A stretch of DNA of 64,000 nt from Pigmentiphaga aceris. GTDB lineage: Bacteria; Pseudomonadota; Gammaproteobacteria; Burkholderiales; Burkholderiaceae_B. Shown here piece after piece: positions 9,333-17,281 of the stretch. The stretch covers positions 806,001 through 870,000 of the forward strand of contig NZ_CP043046.1 in NCBI RefSeq assembly GCF_008119665.1, read 5' to 3'. The stretch's first letter is position 1; every line of letters begins with the position of its first letter. The notes beneath the pieces are model-generated. The model worked only from the letters and a program-made list of their open reading frames with translations, did not search any database and was not told the DNA's origin. A program made the position numbers and the translations under genes.

Positions 9333-10253
9333 GTGAAAATGCTACGCATCGATGATCTGCAGTTGTTTGTGCGCTCGGCAGCGCTGGGTGGTTTTTCCGA
9401 TGCCGCCCGTGAGGCCGATCTGTTGCCGGGTCAGGTCAGTGCCGCCATCAAGCGACTGGAGCGTGACCTGGACATTCGTCTGTTTGCACGCTCGACCCGC
9501 AGCTTGCGGCTGACGGCCGAGGGCGCGCGTTATCTGCCTTATGCGCAACGTGTGTTGGCAACCCTGCGCGAAGGCCAGGAACAACTGCACGACGATTGCA
9601 GCGAACTCAGCGGTCAGCTGCTGATCGCCGCACCGTCCGACTTGGGCCGCAACGTATTGCTGCCGTGGTTCACAGCGTTTCGGCGGCAGCATCCCAAGCT
9701 CACCATGCGCCTGTCTTTCTCGGACCGGGTGACCGATGTGTTTCGTGATCCGGTGGATGTGGCCATCCGTTATGGCGAGTCCGAAGACGCCAGCTACGTG
9801 GCGCTGCCGCTGGCTCCGCGCAATCGCCGGGTGCTGGTCGCATCCCCTGACTATCTGCAACGACGCGGCCATCCGGCTTCGCTGGATGCACTGGCGCAGC
9901 ACGACTGCCTGTTGTACCTGATGCGCGACCGGGTCTATGACAAATGGGCCTTTGTGGTCGATGGTCAGCGGCGCACGGTCAATGTGCGCGGGCCTTTCCA
10001 GAGCGACAACGCAGACGTGGTGCGACGCCTGGCGCTGGAGGGCGAGGGCATCATCTACAAGTCCTGGTTGGATGTCAGCGATGATGTGCGCGCCGGCCGG
10101 CTGACGCTGTTGCAGGGGGACTGGCTGGGTGACCCGACACCCCTGTCGCTGGTGTGTCCGCACCGCAAGCAGTTTTCGCCTGCGGTGCAGGTGCTGCATC
10201 AGTTGCTGCGGCAGAAGTGTAAGGCGCTGAGCGCAGGTATGCCGGACGCATAG
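9333..10253 (+). CDS. LysR family transcriptional regulator
   Basis: A 306-residue LysR-type regulator. The winged helix-turn-helix is at residues 3-62 (LQLFVRSAALGGFSDAAREA, then AAIKRLERDLDIRLFARSTR). A substrate-binding domain follows (LIAAPSDLGRNVLLPWFTAF, VDVAIRYGESEDASYVALPL). The start is GTG at 9333 or ATG at 9339; neither has a strong ribosome binding site. It resembles the CrgA/AaeR-like group that regulates adjacent oxidoreductases. The divergent dehydrogenase gene is the obvious target, inferred from arrangement. Confidence 0.9.
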   Translation: MKMLRIDDLQLFVRSAALGGFSDAAREADLLPGQVSAAIKRLERDLDIRLFARSTRSLRLTAEGARYLPYAQRVLATLREGQEQLHDDCSELSGQLLIAAPSDLGRNVLLPWFTAFRRQHPKLTMRLSFSDRVTDVFRDPVDVAIRYGESEDASYVALPLAPRNRRVLVASPDYLQRRGHPASLDALAQHDCLLYLMRDRVYDKWAFVVDGQRRTVNVRGPFQSDNADVVRRLALEGEGIIYKSWLDVSDDVRAGRLTLLQGDWLGDPTPLSLVCPHRKQFSPAVQVLHQLLRQKCKALSAGMPDA

Positions 10254-10327
10254 CCGCCGTCAGCGCCATGGCAGCAAGTACCGGCCGCGCTGCATTGCCA
10301 GTCAACGCAGCACGCCCGATCCCTCAT

Positions 10328-10651
10328 TCAAGCGCTGCGCTCAACCACCACCGCGCTGATCTGCTGGATGGGTATCAGATCGGTGTAGTTGGCGATATCC
10401 GCGCCGATCTCGGCCGCGTGCGGTGCGATGCCTGCCGTCAGGTCATCTAGCGAATCGCAATACACATGGCACATCGCCACATAGGCCGGCGGGCTGCCCG
10501 GCTCGGTGCCGCCAAGACCTCGCTCCACCGTGTAGTACTTGCAGTACTTGCCCATCCGGCTTTTCAACATGGGCATGTGCTGGTCACGGTAGTAGTCGTG
10601 ATCGAAGCGTGCGCCTTCTTGGTAGGGGTACATCACACTGAGTTTGATCAT
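10328..10651 (-). CDS. EthD family protein (dimeric alpha+beta barrel)
   Basis: A 107-residue small protein. The segment MIKLSVMYPYQEGARFDHDY followed by YRDQHMPMLKSRMGKYCKYY is the EthD pattern (F-D-x-x-Y-Y-x-x-x-H-x-P-L/M). AYVAMCHVYCDSLDDLTAGI is the second half. The ATG at 10651 is chosen because AGGA lies seven bases upstream; a longer reading to 10684 lacks such a site. EthD proteins were first linked to ethyl tert-butyl ether breakdown, but most homologues have no known function. It stands alone between a LysR gene and membrane protein genes. Confidence 0.82.
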   Translation of the reverse strand: MIKLSVMYPYQEGARFDHDYYRDQHMPMLKSRMGKYCKYYTVERGLGGTEPGSPPAYVAMCHVYCDSLDDLTAGIAPHAAEIGADIANYTDLIPIQQISAVVVERSA

Positions 10652-10873
10652 GGATTGTCCTGGGCAAAAAAAGGCTGGAATCACGGCGCTTCAAAGATAG
10701 CTCATGTCCTTGTCCGTGTTTGCGGCACACCAGAAAATCCTGCCGATACAGGAACGTGTAAGGGTCGGGAACGCGCCTTGCAGATAGGCGGCATACCCAC
10801 CCGATCGACGTAAGCACGTCGAACACCCACCCAGTTGGATCAACGGCGGTGGACAACTTTCTGGAGAAACTTC

Positions 10874-10945
10874 ATGCCATCCATCCTGCTTTGGCTTCTC
10901 GGTGTGCCAATCCCCATCATTCTTTTGCTCTGGTTCATCTTCTGA
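10874..10945 (+). CDS. 23-residue hydrophobic small protein
   Basis: A short reading frame: ATG at 10874, TGA at 10943-10945, with GGAG (10863-10866) seven bases upstream. The peptide is almost wholly hydrophobic (begins MPSILLWLLGVPIPIILL, ends Phe) with a central Gly-Val-Pro-Ile-Pro. It would form a single membrane helix with a kink. Similar tiny 'LLGxPIPI' peptides exist as unannotated genes in many proteobacteria. It lies 83 bases upstream of the Ala-rich membrane protein gene and may be co-transcribed. Function unknown; the good ribosome binding site and biased composition are the support. Confidence 0.6.
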   Translation: MPSILLWLLGVPIPIILLLWFIF

Positions 10946-11028
10946 TACCGCGCTTGAGCACGGCGGGGCGCGTGCAACGCAGCTCCCCGATCCGCCAGAT
11001 CCACGACTGAAGAAAAATCGAGAACAAC

Positions 11029-11928
11029 ATGTCTAGTACAACTACGCACCCGGCTGCTTACCCCACACGGGGCAACGTCGAATCGGCGGTGTCCGCCGTA
11101 TCGTGGGGCGCCGTGATTGGCGGCGCATTCGTGGCAGCTGCGCTGTCACTGGCACTGCTTGCGGCAGGGACCGCATTGGGCTTTGCAACCAGCTCGCCTT
11201 GGCGAGATTCCGGTGCAAGCGCCACCACCATTGGGGTAGGCGCAATCGTCTGGCTGATCATCGTGCAGATCGCATCTGCTGGGATGGGCGGCTACGTGGC
11301 TGGTCGCCTGCGTACCAAGTGGGTCGATGTGCATGCAGGTGAAGTCTATTTCCGTGATACCGCACACGGCCTGCTGGTCTGGGCAGTGGGTGCGGTGATC
11401 GGTGCCTTGCTGATCAGCTCGGCTGCTACTTCGTTCATCGGTGGTGCTGCCAAGCTGGCTGGCGGCGCTGCTGCCGGTGTGGGTGGCGCGGCTGTGACTG
11501 CAGTCGGTGCCGCTGCGCAAAATGCGCCGTCTGCTGACTACCTGACCGACACGCTGTTCCGTCGCGATACGCAGGACGCCGCCAACGCGCCCAGCATGGC
11601 TGATGCACGTGCGGAAGTCGGCCGTATCCTGACCACCAGCCTGGCTAATGGCGAGATGACCGCTGAAGACAAGGCCCAGGTCACGCGCATCATTGCACAG
11701 CAAACGGGTGTGGATCAGGCCACGGCTGAAAAGCGCATCAATGACCTGACCGAGAAGGCCAAGGCCACGGCTGCGCAAGCCAAGCAGAAGGCGCAGGAAG
11801 CTGCTGACGCTGCACGCAAGGCTGCCGCCGCTGCTGCACTGTGGATCTTCGTCTCGCTGCTGGTGGGTGCGCTGAGTGCTTCCTACTTGGCAACGGTCGG
11901 TGGTCGTGCTCGTGATCGGATGAACTGA
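11029..11928 (+). CDS. Ala/Gly-rich membrane protein with amphipathic helical middle
   Basis: A 299-residue protein. It has hydrophobic segments at about residues 26-50 (WGAVIGGAFVAAALSLALLA), 70-92 and 118-165 (long Ala/Gly-rich stretch), and a last helix near 270-290 (ALWIFVSLLVGALSASYLA). Between them, residues 170-265 are charged and helical, with the repeat-like AKATAAQAKQKAQEAADAARK predicted to be coiled. This matches a widespread uncharacterised family sometimes labelled 'PhnA-like'; I assign no function. An intrinsic terminator follows about 46 bases downstream, so it probably ends a small operon starting with the 23-residue peptide. Confidence 0.75.
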   Translation: MSSTTTHPAAYPTRGNVESAVSAVSWGAVIGGAFVAAALSLALLAAGTALGFATSSPWRDSGASATTIGVGAIVWLIIVQIASAGMGGYVAGRLRTKWVDVHAGEVYFRDTAHGLLVWAVGAVIGALLISSAATSFIGGAAKLAGGAAAGVGGAAVTAVGAAAQNAPSADYLTDTLFRRDTQDAANAPSMADARAEVGRILTTSLANGEMTAEDKAQVTRIIAQQTGVDQATAEKRINDLTEKAKATAAQAKQKAQEAADAARKAAAAAALWIFVSLLVGALSASYLATVGGRARDRMN

Positions 11929-11973
11929 TCGTTGAAACTTCCTTGGTGGGCACCCAGCCTGCCTTTGAAGATC

Positions 11974-12008
11974 ATGGCCCCACACGCGCAAGCGGTGGGG
12001 CCATTTTT
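11974..12008 (+). terminator. Intrinsic terminator
   Basis: ATGGCCCCAC (11974-11983) pairs perfectly with GTGGGGCCAT (11995-12004), followed by a T run. It closes transcription of the membrane protein gene upstream. Confidence 0.85.
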
Positions 12009-12060
12009 CATGCGAGCATGCGTTGATGGTTTGTCTGCCCATCACCAACAAACAAGGCCT

Positions 12061-12549
12061 ATGCAAACACCGCTCTGGTTGGACATCGTCTTATTTTTGA
12101 TCGGCATGGCGATGATGGTGCTGATCTTCTACGGCTTCATCCGGCTTGGTCGCCGTGTAATGCGCAAGCCTACCGAACTGGCGTTCGTGGGGCGTATGAA
12201 GGGGCCATCGGTGCCCGTGGCAGCGAGTTTCACTGGGCTGACGTTTTTGCCTTGGGTGGCCATTACGTCAAACAATTTGAACCCGCTGCTGGCGATTCAT
12301 CCCGACCGTATTGAATACCGCGCGCTGCGGCTTCGCACTCGTCCCATATCCGACATTGCCGATGTCGATGTGCAATTGGCGCGAGGCACGGTCAACCTGG
12401 TGTTTCGTTTCCGCGATTCGTCGATGACTTTCATTGCGAACGTGGGGCAGCAGGCGCTGGCGGCGCAGGCCCTGGCTGCGTTGCCGGAAACCGTCAGCCT
12501 GACACCGGCCGCGCGCAAGGTCTTGGATAAGGCGGGGCCGGTGACCTGA
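12061..12549 (+). CDS. Hypothetical membrane-anchored protein
   Basis: A 162-residue protein starting at ATG 12061, with AAGG just upstream. One helix at residues 6-28 (LDIVLFLIGMAMMVLIFYGF) is followed by a basic segment and a mostly beta domain (LLAIHPDRIEYRALRLRTRP, VNLVFRFRDSSMTFIANVG) resembling a small PH-like or bacterial membrane-associated domain. I do not recognise the family. It lies between a terminator and the convergent mntP gene and seems to be transcribed alone. Confidence 0.65.
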   Translation: MQTPLWLDIVLFLIGMAMMVLIFYGFIRLGRRVMRKPTELAFVGRMKGPSVPVAASFTGLTFLPWVAITSNNLNPLLAIHPDRIEYRALRLRTRPISDIADVDVQLARGTVNLVFRFRDSSMTFIANVGQQALAAQALAALPETVSLTPAARKVLDKAGPVT

Positions 12550-12575
12550 TCAGGGTGCCATATCAGGCTGCAATA

Positions 12576-13142
12576 TCAGGCCGCATGCAGGTGTTGATAC
12601 ACGATGGTTGCGCCGACGATGATCAGCACCACGCCGCCGATCATCTCTGCGCGTTGACCGATTGCCTTGCCCACCACGCGTCCCAGCATGACGCCGACGG
12701 TGACCATCAGCATGGTGGCCAGGCCGATGGTGACGGCGGCACTGGCAATGTTCACATCGATGAATGCCAGGCCCACGCCGACAGCAAGTGCGTCGATGCT
12801 GGTCGCAAAGGCGGTGACGGCCAATACCCAGAAGGTGTGCTTGGTGGGTTTCTGTTCTGCTTCGTCAGGTTTGCGCAAGCCGGCAAGAATCATGCGGCCG
12901 CCAAGCACCAACAACAGCGTGAACGCAATCCAGTGATCCCAGGCCGTGATGTAGCGCGCAGCGCTCAAGCCAATCGCCCAACCGATGACGGGCGTGATGC
13001 CTTCGATCACACCAAAGATAAGACCCGTGCGCAGTGCTTCGCGCAGCTTGGGTTTGTGCAGCGTGGCCCCCTTGCCGATCGCTGCGGCAAACGCATCGGT
13101 CGACATGGCGAAGGCCAGGAAAATAACAGAAAGGTAATTCAC
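12576..13142 (-). CDS. mntP: Manganese efflux pump MntP
   Basis: A 188-residue inner-membrane Mn(II) exporter with six predicted helices in two homologous halves. The signature segments are [17 protein letters not shown] in the first half and [20 protein letters not shown] in the second. Both carry the paired Asp in a TDAF/IDAL context used for metal transport. The GTG at 13142 is chosen: it gives the usual MntP length, and GGAA lies ten bases upstream. A longer upstream reading would run into the riboswitch aptamer's 3' flank. The manganese riboswitch upstream strongly supports the function. Confidence 0.95.
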   Translation of the reverse strand: MNYLSVIFLAFAMSTDAFAAAIGKGATLHKPKLREALRTGLIFGVIEGITPVIGWAIGLSAARYITAWDHWIAFTLLLVLGGRMILAGLRKPDEAEQKPTKHTFWVLAVTAFATSIDALAVGVGLAFIDVNIASAAVTIGLATMLMVTVGVMLGRVVGKAIGQRAEMIGGVVLIIVGATIVYQHLHAA

Positions 13143-13204
13143 AACAGAAGTTCCGGCCGGGCGTGAGTCCACGACAGCCCGTGCGCCCGACCCCGGCACA
13201 AGCT

Positions 13205-13335
13205 ATCGATGGTCTCGCCAGACACCGCGCCGGTTAATACCAGGCCGATGGTGCACGTGCCACGGCAGACGCCGAGAATGTTGACACGCGCGCTTCCGAA
13301 TTCTTCGAAAGCAGGCTACTCCCCACAGAGGCCCG
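13205..13335 (-). promoter_or_regulatory. yybP-ykoY manganese riboswitch upstream of mntP
   Basis: On the minus strand the leader holds GGGGAGTAGC (13315-13324), a GTCAACA segment (around 13280) and GGCGAGACC (13211-13219), in the order expected for the yybP-ykoY aptamer. In known cases Mn(II) binding to this RNA turns on mntP. No clear T-tract terminator lies between aptamer and start, so control of ribosome access is more likely than termination. Boundaries are approximate. Confidence 0.85.
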
Positions 13336-13562
13336 AATCATACATTTTGAATATGCGATCTGTCACGCAAAAAGATCACGCAAGTGGTTGATTTTAATAA
13401 AGAAAGTCAAAACGATGATTAATAGCCTGGGCTAATTTCTCAGCTATCCAACAGGTTATTAGCACGGGTAATCAGAAGCATTTTCAGCTGCCTGTCGGCT
13501 TGCACGAATACACCTCGAATTTGTCTCTTGAATTCGGTTTTTCTGCGGGTACACTGCCGCCC

Positions 13563-14063
13563 ATGATTGCACTCCCAACACGTCGATTCATGCGTTCTGC
13601 GAACAAGCCGCAGAGACGCGCGACATTTTCTCGATGTGTGGGATGGGCGACGTTGGCATTGCGTTGGGCCTTGCTCTTGTTCGTGGTCTTCGACCAGATG
13701 GGAGCCCCCTTGCATGGTCATCGCCATGACTCGGGCATCGACGGCCGTGTGTTGGCGCAGATGCGCCAGACCGATGGCGTGCTGGTGGCCGCCGGCGCTG
13801 CTTTTGTAGACCGCTTCGCGCCGAACGGTGTGCATCCGTCGACACCGATCCAGATCCATACGGCCTTGTCCGTGGTGGAAATTCCTTTCAAAGAACCGCT
13901 TTCGTCATGGCTCGGCTGGCTGGCCTGGCTGTCTGCGTTCTGGCCCGATTGGCCTGACACCAAGGCAGCATCTGACGACTTTGTCTCGGTCGATTTGCCA
14001 CCCCCTCGTTGGCATCCTGCCAGTGCGCCGCTGCACACGCGCGCGCCGCCGCTGCGCGCCTGA
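13563..14063 (+). CDS. Hypothetical protein with N-terminal helix
   Basis: A 166-residue protein from ATG 13563 (another ATG at 13590). After a basic N-terminus, residues 28-45 are hydrophobic (LALRWALLLFVVFDQMG), like a signal anchor. A GHRHDSG segment and a Trp-rich stretch (WLGWLAWLSAFWPDWPD) follow near residue 120. No family recognised. The phosphoethanolamine transferase-like gene starts 170 bases downstream on the same strand. Coding status is supported mainly by length and codon pattern; moderate confidence. Confidence 0.5.
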   Translation: MIALPTRRFMRSANKPQRRATFSRCVGWATLALRWALLLFVVFDQMGAPLHGHRHDSGIDGRVLAQMRQTDGVLVAAGAAFVDRFAPNGVHPSTPIQIHTALSVVEIPFKEPLSSWLGWLAWLSAFWPDWPDTKAASDDFVSVDLPPPRWHPASAPLHTRAPPLRA

Positions 14064-14235
14064 ATCCCTGCTTTCTTGTTGATGCGTCGTTGCGTACTGG
14101 TACATGCGTGTGCCGGTGCGCTGCGTCTGACCATACCTGTCCTGCGTGGATGGTGCGTGGTCATTGGTTCAGTGCAAATCCAGGCACACGGCAGCTATTG
14201 CGTGCCGCATGTCTGGCCGGCTAGACGAGTATGTG

Positions 14236-15915
14236 ATGACTTTTTCCCTGTATGCCAAAGATGGATCCGGCCCGCCACGCGCGGATCGACAGACGCGCTG
14301 GTTGATGGCGGTGGCTTTGATGGCGATTACCACGGTGTTCATCGTCAACGGGCACGATGGGCGGCGCTTATTGCAAATGTGCGCGCTGGTCTTGCCGGTC
14401 GTTGCATGGCAGTTGTGGCCGGTACGCCATGTGGCATGGCGCACCCTGCGGGCCTTGGTCACCTGGTTGGTGACCGTAAGCTTCGTGATCGATGGTGCCG
14501 TGCGTGCCTACATCTCCAACACCTATCAGGCCGCACCCGATGGGTCGATGGTCTTGGGGGCAATCGCCAATACCAGTCGTTCGGAAAGTGCGGAATATTT
14601 GCAGATGTACTGGCAACAATGCCTGACAAGTGCGATTGCCGTGCTGGTTGCGGTGGTGTTGCTTGGCGTGTGCGTTCGTTTGGGCGCACGGCCGCCAGCA
14701 GCCAGCAGCGCCGACCGTATGGCGATGGGAAAAGGTGGGCGTCGCGTGCTGGGTGCGGCACTGGCCGCATGCCTGATGGTCAGCGCGCTGGGGTACATCA
14801 GCAAGCCCTGGCGTCGTCTGCATCCGATGGTGTTCTGGCCTGCCTGGAGTGAATCGGTGGCAGGCGTGCGTGCCAGTTGGCATCACCAGGAAACCGCGCG
14901 CCAATATGCATTGAACGACGCCATCGCCGCAAAACCCACGCTGGGAAACAACGATCCTGCGACGGTGGTGCTGGTGATTTCCGAGAGCATCAATCGCGAC
15001 AATCTGGGCGTGTACGGCTATGCGCGGGCCACCAGCCCTGCAATGGCTGCACAGAAGCAGGTGCTGGCCGATCAATTGTTGAAGATGCGCAATGCGTGGT
15101 CGGTTGAAGCGACCACGATTCCTTCCTTGCAAGGCATGCTGCACTTGCGCAATGAAGAGCCGTCGCCGCTGCACATACTTGCGCTGGCGCGCGCGGCTGG
15201 CTTCAAGGTCTGGTGGATCGGCAATCAGGACGATGTTGCTATCGAGAACCTGCACGCCAAGCTTGCCGACGAAGTTGAACTGGTGAATCGCACACCGGGC
15301 CGAGCCAGCGCTTCGCCCGATACCGCCGTGCTGGCCCCGATGCGTGCCGCCATGGCTGATCCCAGTCCGCGCAAATTGATCGTGGTGCATCTGATCGGCG
15401 CGCATCCGCATTACTTGCTGCGGTTCCCGAAAGGCGCGAATCCGTTCGATCACGCCGATGATGCGGTAGACCAGGCCATGCGCGAACAGGGGCGTGCTGC
15501 CTGGGTGCGCGAGTTTCGACAAGACTACGATGCCGCCTTGCTCAATCACGATAGTGTGATGGCCGAACTGTTGACCACCTGCCAAAAAGGTGCAAAGCCA
15601 AAGGAGTATCGGGCCTGGATGTTCCTGTCGGATCATGGGCAGGAAGTTGGCCATGTGATGAACCATGCCGGCCATAGTCAATCCACCCCGGCCGGTTATC
15701 GGATTCCTGCTTTCATCTGGCAGAACACGCCGCGCCACGCCCTGCCCGCAGGGGTAAGTGAACGGCCGTTCCGGGCAGACTGGGCCAGCATGACGCTGGC
15801 CGGTCTGATGGACATTCGATGGGACGGGTATCAGCCGTCGCAGGATGTGTTGAACGCCGGCTACCAGTGGCAAGCGCCGACCTTGGGCACGCCGATCAAG
15901 TCGTTTGTGGATTGA
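14236..15915 (+). CDS. Phosphoethanolamine transferase-like membrane sulfatase (EptA/CptA type)
   Basis: A 559-residue protein from ATG 14236. Four or five hydrophobic helices fill the first 185 residues, then a periplasmic sulfatase-fold domain. Family marks are VVLVISESINRDNLGVYGYA (the metal/nucleophile loop, equivalent to GETxR or GESTxR), VVHLIGAHPHYLLRFP and MFLSDHGQEVGHVMNHAGHS. Such enzymes move phosphoethanolamine from phosphatidylethanolamine to lipopolysaccharide lipid A or core sugars. The nucleophile loop reads SES-I-N-R instead of the common GET or GEST, so Ser would be the nucleophile; this is unusual. The acceptor cannot be told. Confidence 0.82.
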   Translation: MTFSLYAKDGSGPPRADRQTRWLMAVALMAITTVFIVNGHDGRRLLQMCALVLPVVAWQLWPVRHVAWRTLRALVTWLVTVSFVIDGAVRAYISNTYQAAPDGSMVLGAIANTSRSESAEYLQMYWQQCLTSAIAVLVAVVLLGVCVRLGARPPAASSADRMAMGKGGRRVLGAALAACLMVSALGYISKPWRRLHPMVFWPAWSESVAGVRASWHHQETARQYALNDAIAAKPTLGNNDPATVVLVISESINRDNLGVYGYARATSPAMAAQKQVLADQLLKMRNAWSVEATTIPSLQGMLHLRNEEPSPLHILALARAAGFKVWWIGNQDDVAIENLHAKLADEVELVNRTPGRASASPDTAVLAPMRAAMADPSPRKLIVVHLIGAHPHYLLRFPKGANPFDHADDAVDQAMREQGRAAWVREFRQDYDAALLNHDSVMAELLTTCQKGAKPKEYRAWMFLSDHGQEVGHVMNHAGHSQSTPAGYRIPAFIWQNTPRHALPAGVSERPFRADWASMTLAGLMDIRWDGYQPSQDVLNAGYQWQAPTLGTPIKSFVD

Positions 15916-15940
15916 AGGGGTGAGCGAGCACGAGTGACGC

Positions 15941-17140
15941 TTATCGCAGGGCTGCCATCGCCTCTGCCTCGGACTTCAAGCCGCTCAGGAAGAAGCGTTT
16001 GATCATCACGCCCGGCATGGCGCGCAGTGCCAGGTTGCGCAGGTGGAAGGCCCATGCGGTGGCGGGCACGAATGCTGGCGCAAGCTTGCGGCTGCGTTGC
16101 TGCAGTTTCAGCACCGACGGCCGCAAGCGCGCGTCGTGGGTGCTGAGTGCGGCATCCAGTTGCGTGGCATTGGGCGTCTGGCCATGCCCGGCCGCGCGCT
16201 CCAGTTCGTTTGCCAGCACGCTTGCCGAGGCCAGCGCCATGCCTGCACCCTGGCCGGAGATCAGCGACAGACTGTGGGCTGCGTCACCCAGCATCACCAC
16301 CCGTTGGCTGCGCCACGATGGCAGTTCCACCATCGCCAGGTCGTCGATGACCAGCTCGGCATCGGGTTCGAGCGCAGCCAGGGTGGCGCGCACGAACGGG
16401 TGGCTGCGGGTGCTCAGGCTTTGCAGTAATGCGCGTCGCTCGGTTGGGGGAACAAAGCCATCGACTTGGCTGCGCCATACGTGCAGCGCGGCCAGCCGGC
16501 CTTGGGTCAATCCGTAGTATTCGCTTTGAATGCCGGGTTCGGGGTACGAGATGAAGCCTTCGCCCAGACTGCCGGCGTCGGGCACGTCGTAGGCGGCGTA
16601 GCGGTAGCCAAGCGGACGCAGGCATGCCGCATCGGGCACGAACACCTGTCGACGCAAGGTGGAGTGCACGCCATCTGCGCCGATCAACAGGTCTGCGTCT
16701 AGTTGACTGCCATCGGACAATTGCACGCCGATGCCGGTGTCCCGGTTGTCGAATGCGGTGATCGTGGTGTTCAGGCGCAAGTCGGTACAGCCGGCAGTTT
16801 CTTCGTGCAGGATGCGAACCAGTTCGGTACGGCGCAGCGTGATCCACTCGATGCCGGTCAGCAGATTCCGATAGTCGACACGCAAGATGTCGCGGTCGTT
16901 GCGGCTGCGATAAATGTGCGGGCCTCGGTCGGGATAGGCCACCGTTTGCAGGCGCGGCACCAGGCCCATTTTTCGCACCGTGGCCAGGCCCGGGCCAGAC
17001 AGGCCCATCATGTGACCGCTGTCGCGCAAGTGGGGCGCGCGCTCGACCACCACGGTGCGCCAGCCGGCACAATGCAACCACCAGGCGGCGGCCAGGCCGG
17101 CAATGCCAGCGCCGCTGATCACGGCGAGGGGAGAACTCAT
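15941..17140 (-). CDS. FAD-dependent monooxygenase (PHBH fold)
   Basis: A 399-residue flavoprotein. The N-terminal FAD motif is LAVISGAGIAGLAAAWWLH. The mid segment LIGADGVHSTLRRQVF (DG motif) and the C-terminal GDAAHSLSLISGQGAGMALA (GD motif) complete the class A flavin monooxygenase pattern. It would hydroxylate an aromatic or similar compound with NAD(P)H and oxygen. It is the last gene of a minus-strand run after a TonB receptor and an RhtX/FptX-type permease, so it may modify or release iron from an imported siderophore; that link is inference from position. Confidence 0.85.
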   Translation of the reverse strand: MSSPLAVISGAGIAGLAAAWWLHCAGWRTVVVERAPHLRDSGHMMGLSGPGLATVRKMGLVPRLQTVAYPDRGPHIYRSRNDRDILRVDYRNLLTGIEWITLRRTELVRILHEETAGCTDLRLNTTITAFDNRDTGIGVQLSDGSQLDADLLIGADGVHSTLRRQVFVPDAACLRPLGYRYAAYDVPDAGSLGEGFISYPEPGIQSEYYGLTQGRLAALHVWRSQVDGFVPPTERRALLQSLSTRSHPFVRATLAALEPDAELVIDDLAMVELPSWRSQRVVMLGDAAHSLSLISGQGAGMALASASVLANELERAAGHGQTPNATQLDAALSTHDARLRPSVLKLQQRSRKLAPAFVPATAWAFHLRNLALRAMPGVMIKRFFLSGLKSEAEAMAALR

Positions 17141-17281
17141 GAGATATCTTCCAGAAAGTCGGGGAAGCGAAGGGGAAACTCAGGGCACGGGCTGATCGAA
17201 TTGGGGAAGCGATGCCAGGCTGTGCGCGCATTGGCTTGCATGGGCGCTGGTATGTCCCTGTTTGGTCATTTGTCTTGCCGT

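Noticed and set aside
14368..15873. Minus-strand 501-codon frame opposite the sulfatase gene
   Set aside because: No motif support; the plus strand carries the conserved sulfatase pattern.
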